DNA of 64,000 nt from Gordius sp. MW1 (lineage: Eukaryota > Nematomorpha > Gordioida > Gordea > Gordiidae), in contig OZ038527.1 of assembly GCA_964036665.1 (NCBI GenBank), positions 4,464,001 through 4,528,000 of the forward strand. The letters are read 5' to 3'. The position numbers were made by a program, and so were the translations under genes. The notes beneath the pieces are model-generated. The model made no database searches. It was not told the origin of the DNA and was given only the letters and a program-made list of their open reading frames with translations. Positions 22,701 through 34,700 of the stretch are shown here, in pieces. How positions within the stretch are numbered: position 1 is the stretch's first letter; every line of letters begins with the position of its first letter.

Positions 22701-25700
22701 ATGAAGTTCGATCAGAAAACCATCCTAAATCATCTTCATTCGATGGGATTTGCCGAAAAATTGCGATCTTGGATCCCTCACGAGCTTAACGAAAGCCACA
22801 AAGAAAATCGTCTTCAAATTGCTTCTCAACGTCTCGCCCGTCATCGAGCAACCCGCGGTCATAAACAGCGCTTTTTTGTACCGAATCGTCACGGGAGATG
22901 ATAAATGGTGGTTGTACGTAAATTTGAAGCAAAGAAAGGAGTGGGTGGCTTCTGGAGCGACTCCAAAGCCGAGAATTAAGCCTGACCTCCATCCGAAAAA
23001 GACCATGATTTGCGTTTGGTGGGACTGGGATGGCATTCTGCATTGGGAAATTCTGGAAAGGAATGCCACGGTCAACAAGGAGCTCTATATATCTCAGCTA
23101 CACTGCGTGAATGAGGCTATTCGACTCAAAAGACCCCATCGACAAGGCCAGACCATACTCCTTCACGACAACGCAAGGCCCCATGTTGCTCAAGTCGTAA
23201 AAGCCGCACTCCAAGTGCTCGAATGGGAGGTCCTTCAGCATCCACCATATTCTTCGGACCTTGCACCGACGGATTACCATTTTTTCCGCTCTCTCTCGAA
23301 CCATATGAGGGGCGTTACCTTGGACAATGTAGAGGGCCCTTAAAAAATGGCTCAACAACTTCTTCGATACCAGACCGGTCGATTTTTGGCGTAATGGCAT
23401 CGAAAAATTGGCAAAAGGTGGGAGGAGGTCGTAAACAGCAACGGCGAATATATTATTGAAAAAGTTTTTGTTATAACAATAAATAATCGTTAAATAAAAG
23501 ACTTTGATAAAAACTCTACGAACTTTTTCCTCACCCTAATAAATGTGATTCTACTTCTAATTCAGCAAAGGTGAGTTTGGGTTTGGCGAAAATTTAAGTT
23601 GTTCATTAAATTTTAGTCAATATCTTATATTCCAATTAATAGACATCCATTGGCTAGATATTTTATGATAATTTTTGCTACATGTTGTATAACTTAAATA
23701 CAACCCTAAAATTAAGCGTACCGCCCATTAGGTTTGTGTCTTTATATCGAAATTGCCATGGCTTTAAGCGTATCCACCCCTTATAACATACATGGCCACG
23801 TGTCTTTTTAATTATGGATTTAAAGCTTTATTCATTACGAAACCTTTATTTATTAATATATATAAATAGCATTATATGGCCCCACCCTCAAAATTTTGAA
23901 ATTTAAAATGGGAGGTGTTTGTCGTTCGCTTATTAACTAGTATAAACTTTTCGAATTTAATATTAAACATAATAGACTTAACAATAGCCACTAAATCAGA
24001 TAATTTACCGACGTCTGATGCTTAAAACGTATTTAAATTACATAAATTGCATAGCAATTAAAGGGAACCACTTTTAAAATAACTAAATTATTAATATTGA
24101 AGTTTTATCATTCGGACTAGCCTAATATAATATTTTAAATAATTTTTCCTTAAAATTTAAATCAGGGATACGGACGGGCGTCATTCTACGCCTATGCACT
24201 TAGCTGCTGGTTATAATCGAGCGGGCGTCGTTGAATTTCTACTTTCCAGGGGAGCTGACATACACGCCAAAGACAAGGGGTAAATGTATGGGCGTAACCA
24301 AGGGGGGGGGAAGAGAGGGGCGGCTTCCCCCCCCCCCTTTAAATCTAAAAAATTGTTGAAATTTATTAAACTGAAATTTCAAAAAATGATTATTTTGCCC
24401 CTCCCTAACTCATTATTGCCCCCCCCCCTCTAATCCCAAACTCTTTCGTTTTCGAACATTTCATATAAATATTAATATAAGTGTTTAGGGTTAAATATCA
24501 CGTTTTTTTTCATTTTAAAGAACTAAACTCACGGATTTTAAACATAAAAACGCAAAAAATGTGTATCCCATCACCGTCAAGATTTTGCTGAAATCAAAAA
24601 ACCACCTTTTATTTAAAATAAAAACGTTCGCGATTCTCTTATTTAATCACTTTCAAAAATTTAGTCAGCATTCAATGTTGGCAAAAGATTGAGTTTTTTT
24701 AGGATGAAAATAAAATGACAATGTTTGCAAAAAGACGTGTCTGTCCAACATTTTCTCTGTTATTTAAATCGTTCGTTAGCGAAATGATAGTTTGTTTTTT
24801 ATCGTCCTTTAAAGTTGTTGGGATACGCGAGCTAATTGCAACCCAGATGTTGTATAAATTTTCCCTTTATACCAAAACTTGGTTTCTAAATATACCTTTT
24901 TTGTCTTTCCAAAATTCGTGGGCATAGTCAGGATTGGAATTAGAGAGGGGCTAGGGTGGTGCAAAATGAAAATTTATCGAAAATTTGGCCAAAACAATAG
25001 TAAATTTCAAAGATTTCTTGAAATTAAAGGGGGGCAGCCGCTCCTCCCTGTTACCCCCTAGCTACGCCCTTGCTAAAAATTAAAAGCTTTTAGAAGAATT
25101 TGTACAAGTAACCAATTGATTTTTTTGTGTCAAAGTCATAAATTTGAGTGAAGGCTCAACTAGTAGGAAAGAGTTGTTTATAGTATCCTACAGGATTTGG
25201 ATGCAAACATATCCTTTAAACGCCAATATCACGCTGTGTTGGAATGCGTAAATCATAAGATTTATTGATGCAAAATCCTTGACAATGATTAAGAAGACCA
25301 AGCTCGTTAGAATCACGAGAGCAGAATTAGTTTTGCTTGTTTATTATAAAAGAAAATTCATTCTTTTTTTTAATTGAAAAATTTGTATCGATCTACCGTC
25401 TTTATTATATTTAATCTGATTCTATATCAATCGCCTTCCCCGTCGAGTATCAATATGAACATGCTTAATTACCATTTTGCTCCCCTATTTTTGAATTTAA
25501 TTTTGTTTTCGAGAGAAGTTAGAGTCGCAATTGAAACGGAAAAATCTGACAAATAGTAAGAGGATTTTAGTTATTGATATTCTCTTTGTTTAGTTTCCAT
25601 AAATTTCCCACATTTATTTTCGTTAAAAATTGTGTTCCAATGCATTACTAACTTTGATGGAGAAGTTATATTATTTTATAAAAAGTTGTTTTTTAAAGAA

Positions 25701-28700
25701 GATATTATAGAAATTTGTGTTTTTTCGGGTCAATTTTGAAAGCATTTGACTTTCATTTGTAATAATTATATAGCTATAAATCAATCGATGTGTGGTGGCC
25801 CTTCTTTTATTCAATTGACATGATATACATTTTGAATTTTACTTTATCTTTTTGGTTGAAAATCTCGTATATAAGAAAAATACAAAAAACAATGTTTTAA
25901 GGAAATTTTTTACAATAAAGTTAGCTTTATTTGCTATATGAATATTAATGCATCCTGTAAAATAGTGTTCTAAAAACGGCTGGGTTTTGTTTGGTCGACC
26001 CTTGGTTAGACTAAACTTAAACAGATCTAATTAGAGGTTTTTAAATCTATTTATGTTTAGTCGACTTAAATTAAGGGTCGACCAAACAAAACCCAGCCGT
26101 TTTTACAACAACACTACTGTGAAGGACAATTTTGATATCATAAGAAATGACTTCTTTGCCATAATATAAGATAATTAAAACATTAACGTAAACTTTAACC
26201 CATGCAACATGAAATTATATAAATTTTACAGCTGGATTTTTTTTCTTCAATTTTCTCAACATTTTCGCCCTGACAAATCAACATTTTTTCCCCCGATAGA
26301 AATTTATTTCCAAATAATTGCGTATGTTACATGCTAAAATATATGATAAATTAATGAGCTGGCATCCAGCCATGGATTGAGATTGTATTGGTTTTTACAA
26401 TTTCCATGGAGATTTATATCCAATTTTTTTAATTGCTGTGCTCAGAGGCTTAGTGCCTTTGCACAACGCCTGCTCATACGGGCATTCCGAGGTCGCGGAG
26501 CTCCTGCTATCGCGCCGCCCCGACTCAGACCCAGACGCCGCAGACTTGTGGGGCTTCACGCCGCTGCACGAAGCCGCTGCCAAGGGTAAACTTGACGCTT
26601 GCGCTCTACTCTTACGCTTTGGGGCTGATCCCGAGCGCCTAAATCGTGACGGGATTACGGCTCGTCAATTGGTTACCGCAACTTTTCTCGCTAACGTTCC
26701 TACGCTCGAGCGCGAAGTAGGGATAATTTAAAAAAAAATCTTACTATGAGTATAATGGCGATTTATACTTTTTTTTATTATTTACTCCAGAGGTTTTTGG
26801 TTGGGTATTCCATAGTGCATGCACAGTCCGAGTAATTGTTTTATAAGTTTTTTGTTGTTGTTAATTTGAAATAATAGTTTAGTCCTTTTTTAATATAATT
26901 TTTGGCGAATTGACCAAACCTCAAGGCAACTTTTAAGTTATTTTGGTAGGACGCCTGTGGCATAATAAGATAAAGTTGGTCACGGGGTTTAATACCGGCC
27001 GTTTTAAGGTTGCATCGCATTATTCATTTTACGTCGCCCTGATTTATGAGATGCAAAACTTTAATTTAGTTATGTTTGTAACCTATTGGCTTCGAAATTT
27101 AAATATCCTTTTTTCTATTAGATTGAGGATTTGTTATAACCTTTTCAAAGTTTTCACATTAAATTTATCAACGCTAGCGCGAAACTAACGCTGCCGCTCC
27201 TACGCTCGAGCGCGAAAAATTGCTGGAATTGGGTGAGCTTTTAGTGGACGGTGGTAGGGCGGCACTGCTAGAAGCTTCTAAGCGCGGCGCGCTACCCAAA
27301 GTCAAGCGTCTAGCTAGCCGTGCTAATGTCAATTGTCGCGATACCCAAGGGCGTTATTCTACGCCCCTCCATTTAGCCGGTGAGCGTTTTGATATTAATG
27401 GCGTAAAAAGAGCTGGGTTTTGTTTAGTCGACCTTTGGTGTGTTCAAGGTTTTTGGTCTGTTTTTCTTAGTCAATGGTTTGTTTTTTGTTAAGTCGGACG
27501 TTAGTCTTAGATGAACCAAATGTCGACTTATCAAACCCCAGCTCATATTACAAGAGCTACCATCTCCTAAGATATTAGAGCTTTGTTGGGTCGATAATTT
27601 TTTAATTTAATTATTCTAAAATATAGGCCAAATCAAGCTAATCTTAAGGCTATTTTTAAAAAGCCATAGAAAGATTTGGCAAAACATTTTTATTGCTTGT
27701 ATTTTTTACCCGCCACATACTGCTGGTCGAAGTCTTAATTTAATCAGTAACCTTATCCCGAACGCAATGGTATACTAGTATTTTTGATTTTAATAACGAC
27801 CTATACTTGTGGATAGCCTAGTGTCTTGTAAAAATGGCTAGGTTTTGTTTCATCGATCTTAGCTTTTAGTCGACTAAGCATAAACAAACCAAAGGTTTTT
27901 TTGGCAAAACATTGGATCTGTTCATGTTTGCCACTCTTGAGGGTAGAATGCGCCCCGATGGAACATCCACAATTCCATGGGAGGATGGTAAGTTCCTATC
28001 TTGGGACATTACCTGCATCGACGTATTTGCACCCTCTAACAATAACGCTGACCCATTAGCTCTTGCGGAAGCACTCATAAATACCGTGATCTAAAAATTT
28101 TATCCCTATCGTGGCTTCTTGTTCTGCCACTTTTGGCAAACAGGCATTAGCCTTCTTTAAATTGATGGGAAAGAGATCCCCCGAAGGAAAATACTCAGCA
28201 AGTTTTCTTTTACGCCAAAAAATAGGAATTTTGATAGCCAAATATAATTATAAGGCATTTTCCGACACCTGGCCTCTGGCCCTCGATGAAGATGACGAGT
28301 AGTCACGCTTTTTATTTATTTATTGATCGTGTTTTATATTTTTCATATATAGATTTTACCTAATAAAAAAAAAAAAATTTAAAAAAAAAAATTTAAGGTT
28401 GATTAGTCAAACCCAGCCACAATAATAGTCTAGCAATCGTACACAGTTTTAAGTTTATTTTAAAGATCTATAACAAGTGTATTGATTTAGTCACTTGAAA
28501 TATCCAAACCAAATGTAAAATTAACGCTTTCGTTTTTAATCAGGTAGGGCTGTCAAAATCTCGACCTCGCTGGACATTCACTCTAACATAACATATCATA
28601 GTTTCTTTAATCTCATATTATAATTTTCCGGCGCCTCTTTTTTGCCTGTTTAAATACATTAATAAGGTATCAATGTAGAACGTGTAAGAATGGGATAGTT

Positions 28701-31700
28701 GGAAATCAATAATTTTAAAACATATATTTGCTTACGTTAAAATTGTTAGCCGGTTACAATAATTTTGACGTGGCCATACTACTGCTCGAGCTCGGGGCCG
28801 AAGTCAATGCTCAGGACCGGGGTGGCTTAATTCCCCTCCACAACGCAGCCTCTTACGGGCACGTGGATATGGCAGCACTCTTGATCGATAAGTAAATTGC
28901 TCTGATAAGAACCACCTCTCTGGGTTTTATTACAAAATATTAACCCCATTTTTGCGTACGACTACTTGTCAATATAGTGTTTATCTTTTTAATTGAGCTC
29001 GAGGATTTGTTTTAGCCTTAGTTTTCCATTCTTTTTTCCCCCCGTTTCATTTACACAGCTTGGTCGTTAGATAAATGTCTGGCTTAGATTTTTGTCGGTC
29101 AAATTATATTTAAAGCCTTACGCTATTTGAATTTTAAATCAACGACTGATCGGATGCCATTCGAATAATTTTGATTTTTTGTATCTCGAAGTTTATCTCC
29201 GGAAACTTGGGATTTACTATTGTTATACGTGTTGGGGGGGGGGGGGAGGATAGCTCACAGAACCCTAATCTAAGCTTAACGTAATTAAATTGGTTTTGGT
29301 AGTGTTCTGCTACCAAATAACTTTACAAATTTTATGCAAGTAATTAAATAGAAGTAGGGTTCATTTGTAAAAGTTAATATAGTAAATTTGAGTCCAAGTG
29401 AGTTTTATGTATTAGAGTAGAAAGCGTAATCTTTTAATCTAATTATGATTTTGTTGCGTGCTTTATTTAACGTTGGCATTTATAATCTCACATTTCAGTC
29501 TACAGAATTATATAATAGTTGGCTAACAATATAAATTTAAGATGAATATTTCTAGTTGTTATACATTTTTTTCAAATTTAAAAACTCAGTACATAAAGCT
29601 ATAATTGCCTTTTTCATACAAAAATGTAGGGGGGCCAGGGTAAACGCGCCCGATAAATGGGGTTTCTCTCCACTCCACGAAGCAGCTCAAAAAGGTCGGA
29701 CGCAATTGTGTTCGCTCCTTTTAGCTCACGGGGCCGATTTTAACGCTGTGAATCACGAAGGGGCCACGGCCCTCACCCTAACTACCGTAAGTTTGGTTGC
29801 GCTCTTGCTATCTTTTCCCTTGTTTGCAGTCTTTCTGAAACGTTGTTGATTTTTATTAACGAATACAGCAGACTTTACATTCATGCCTTTGAGATATTAG
29901 CTTACTAATGATTTCATGGTATTAATTTGGTATTGAGTTAAAGGGCTGTTTCTCTTAAAAACTCTCATAATTTTTTGTTATAAGTTTTTTTTAATATTTT
30001 TGATTCAGCGTGGGTTGATGGTAAACCCCAAACATTGAATAGCTATTGCTCGTTTAACAAACTTTATAAGCATACTACCTAGATTTTAGTACCGAAATTG
30101 TGTCGTATCAATGTTATATGCAATATTTATGATTTTGGCATCCGTACTTTTAAAATCTACCTAATTTTTTAAACGGGTTGGGGTTTCAGGGACCCCGCAC
30201 ATCATGTAACTTTTTTCCCCCATTCTCCCAGGCCGAGGATTGTAAATGCCTGCTCGAGAGTCTCTTGATAGGGCGCGGGGTGAGTGGGGGTCACGTGACT
30301 CTCAGCGATGGCGACGATCACCACGTACCCGTGACCACGGCTTCGATCCGGAATACGGGGGACGGCGACCAATCCGACGGCGAGAACGTCGCCGTCAAAC
30401 ACGTGGCCACCTGCTCGTCGACCAACGGGGAGGTTGAGGGTCACGTGGCGGGAGACCAATTGCCAATCGCTTTCCTCAAAAGATTGTCGCTCGATCACCT
30501 GATCCCTTTGTTCGAATCGGAAAAGGTGAGGATCGTCTGCGTCAGACAATATTTTGACACAAAAATCGCAAAAGATTTAAATTTCGATTAATTAATTTAC
30601 AACGGTTTTGAAACTCGATGATGAAGGATTGTTTTGGTATATTCCGCAAAAACCTTTTAGTTACGAATTTTTTTCTATTAATTAACACAATTATAGTTCA
30701 ATTTTTTTCAAAAAACCTTCTTTTACCTAGTTTTCTTGGCTACGCCCATCCACCCGCTTTCCCTTTTTTGTTTCTATTTTAGACCCTGCTCTATATAATA
30801 CTCTCTTGTATAATTTGTGGATAATTATATTTAAAGCATGATTCAGAGAAGGATATTAAATTAATGAACGGGTGATACCGAACATTTGCATAGCTTAGTT
30901 ACGGAGGCATTTGATAACGACTAGCAAACGTTTGAAATCGCTTTAATAAAATATAAAATTTTCATGTTTTCAATTACCCGTTGCGAAAGCATATTAGATT
31001 TAAAAAATAATACACGCGTTGTTTAAAACCTTTTACAATTTTTATTAGACATTTAAGAATTTATTCTAGGTTAGCCTTCTTAACCAAAAGAAAAACTATT
31101 TGTATTTCGTGTAGCATGGGAAAAATTATCTTTTTAAGGCAAAATATAACGTTCATCGTGGAATGAGAAAAAAATATTTTATTTTAAGCTGGGAAAGAAT
31201 AGTTAAGTATATATTTGATTTTTTAAGCCATTTTTCGTTCAAATAAAGGTTACCTTGGATATATTGCGAGAGATGGGTCACGACGAGTTAAAATCGATCG
31301 GTGTTACTGCTTACGGCTATCGCCATAAAATTATCAAGGGCGTACAACGATATCCACCCTCGGCAAACGACAGTGAGTCAAATTTCAAAAATTTGTTCCG
31401 ATTTAATTTCTTTTGTTAATGTAAGTTTGCATGATCGTAGCAAGCATTGGAATTAGAGGGGGGCAATAAAAATTTAGGGAGGGGCAAAATGAACATTTTT
31501 TAAAATGTTAGCCATAATTTTAATAAATTTCAACAAATATTTGGATTTAGAGGGGGGCTGCCGCCCCTCCCTGCCTCCCCTCCTGGCTACACCCATGTAA
31601 GTTTATCAATGCATGAATAAATCAATGCAATTATTTATGTAGCAAGCATGGGCGTAGTCAGGGGGGCGCCCCTCTCTAAATCCAAAAATATGTTGAAATT

Positions 31701-34700
31701 TATTAAAATTATGGCTAAAATTTTTGAAAATGATCATTTTTCCCTTCCCTACATCATTATTGCCCCTTTCTAATCCCAATACTGGCAACTCCCATGGCAG
31801 CAAAGTTACTTTAAGCCTTCTATTTATTTATAGAGATAAACTTTTACAATAACTAATCTATAGTAGGCATTTAAAGTTTGTGGTGCAGGACTCCCTAACC
31901 CATGGGCGTAACCAAGGGGGGGGGGGGGGGGGAGGGGGGGGGGGATTGGGAGGGGCGGCTGCCTTCCTTTTAAATCCAGAAATACTTTGCCCCTCCCTAA
32001 ATCATAATTGCCCCCCTCTAGATCCAATCCTGGCTACGCCCATGCCCTAACCTGACTAACAAAATGGTAAATCATAATGAAAGGGTATAAATGTATTTCG
32101 GAAATCATCGAGGAATGGGGATCATCAACTTTTTAAAAATTTGTCATTGGTCTAGTCAGAGTGTTTATTATACTTTCATTAAACATTTTTATCACGTTTA
32201 GGTATTTTAATTAACCCTCGAGAGTATTGATGGGGTATTTTGGTACCCCACGCAAATTATAAATTTAAATATAAAACGCAATTTAAGTCTAGTGAATCTG
32301 GCCTTTTCAGTAGCTTAATATTTTATCAAGAACTAGATTAGGTAAAAATTTCATAGGTTTTGGTTTTTTTTTAAAATATAGAAGCTTTTTTGGCTCGTGG
32401 GGTTCTGTTAGACCCCACGAATATTCTCACGTAAGGTTTTTTCTATATGAAAAAATGTATGTATTTTTTTTATATGAAGATATCTTTTACAATTTGTGTT
32501 TTTAATACATTTTGAACATTCCTTTAATAAAAAATCACGTTTATTTTGATTTATTTTAAGGTATATGATGTCAAGAGGTAAAATGAGGGGGAGCTCTAAA
32601 ATAACCAAAATAAAAATGGGGGCCCAGAAAATTGTTAATAAGTTTTGTAATGTTGATTAGATTTATATCAAAATTTATACCATCAATCTTAAGACCTTTA
32701 TAAACATATGTTTAAAATTTCAAAAAGGTTATAAAGGAAGGAATACTTTAAAAGTTATAAGAAGTTAAAAGGTGGGATAGATTTATACCCCACGAATACT
32801 CTCGCGTTCGGGATTTTTAGGAATACTCTCGAGGGTTAAAGTAGCAACTTATTAATCCCAATTGTTTTTAATCAATTAATTATTACCTTCAAATCGACCT
32901 TTTACATAATAATATTTTGACACTTTTACTCAATCTAAAAAGCCGGATATTAGGGTATAATTAATTCCACTAAATCTCAATTTTCTTTGGTACATAGAAC
33001 TTTATCAAGTGCTATATGTGCTATAGCTTTGAAACATCTGAAACGTTTCATCTGAGGGCCAGGCACCCATACATATATCAGTGAAAGGTGTATACCTATT
33101 ATACACACTAATCGCAAAATGGCTTTCATAATTAAGGCCTATGTAGTCTATAAACATTGATGTTGCGCGTTAAAAACATCATTTTTCCCCTCCAAACTCA
33201 GGCCTGAATATTAGTGTGTAAAAAGAGCTAGGTTTTGTTTGGTCGACTTTTAGTTTTAGTCGACTAAATATCAACAACCCAAAGATTTTTTGGTCTGTTT
33301 ATGTTTAGTCGACTAGAACCAAAGGTAGACCAAACCAAAACCCAGCCGTTTTTACAACACCACTAAATATTAAAACTCCATATTTTAGAATGTCCATCTA
33401 CCCCATCGTCCAGTAGTAGCACTTCTACACAGGAGATGAGCCTTTCACCCTTGGCGACATTGAACGGCCCCAAGCCCTCTTTAAGCGAGACTATCCTGTT
33501 GGAATTGGATCGAGACGACAAAGAATTCGCCTTGGTTGAGCACATGATGCAGTCGTCCATCAAGGAGCACAAAGATAAGGGTTTAGCTGGGGGAATATTT
33601 GATTCCTACGACATTTTAAAAGTTTGTTTTTTTTCTTCTTTATTTATTTTAAGAATATATATATATGTAAACGCTGGAATGTTTTCGGAATTTCACCTAA
33701 TTAGTGGTGTATCTTTCTCTTAAATGTTGGATTAATTTGAATTGGAGTTTTGACGTTCTAAAGCGTTTTGGGTGACATTTGGCATTTTAAAACGTGAAAA
33801 TATTGTTGAAGTAAAAAGATTTAATCGTTAAATGATAAGAGTTCCTTTCATGGTTGGTATTAGTGTGCCGGACGGGTATTAATCTTAATAAATTTTATTT
33901 TTGCGTATTTAATTTCATATATCAAATGGTGTTTTCACGATAAAATATATCACCTTTAAAACTATGATTTCGACCTGACCATAAGTACTATAATTTTTGG
34001 AATATACCTTTTAAAGAAAGCAGACGATAGTTTTAAGTTTTTTGATATTTTGAATATAATTGCGATAAATTGACGAAAACTGTGTGTACAGAAAATGTAT
34101 ATTTTCCGTTTAATTTTATTTAATTGAGTTTTCTATTGTATTTTCTTACTTATATTTATTTCTTTTCACTCCCCTAAATATTAAAACTGAAACTATAACC
34201 AAATTGTTTTAATTGGGAGACGAAAATTCCAAAATTACTGTTGTTTTTTAAAATTAATTTATTGTCCATGTAACTATAGTAAACAACTGTCAGTTGGTGC
34301 ATAATTTATAGACTTCTCATGTAGGGTAAATTACAAGGGTTTAGCCAGGATTTGAATTTGGGGGGGGGGGGCTATTGTAATTTAAGGGGGAGTTGAGGCA
34401 AAGTAGAGTACTGCATAGTCAAGTTTTCCGAACCCGACCCGGCCCGGCCCGAAAGCATTTCAACAATTTCAACCCTAACCCGGGTTTCGGGTCACTCGTG
34501 TAGGTCTTTAAGGCAAAGTAATGTTTTTTTTTTGAAAACTTAACAAATTCTTAAAGGATTTTTGGATTTAAGGGATTTATATGTGTATGGTTGTGTAAAT
34601 TATATTAGAGTAGTTAATAAATTCCGGGTTTTTGATAATAATCAGAATAATTTAATTGCGTCACTCCTGAAGGGATCATTATTATTTTCTTTTGATGTTG

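Noticed and set aside
22725-23400. Minus-strand ORFs of 85 to 117 residues
   Set aside because: Antisense shadows of the mariner transposase.
30246-30437. Alternative-frame ORF rich in arginine over tankyrase exon 15
   Set aside because: Shadow of a GC-rich exon; the tankyrase frame leads directly into the SAM domain.
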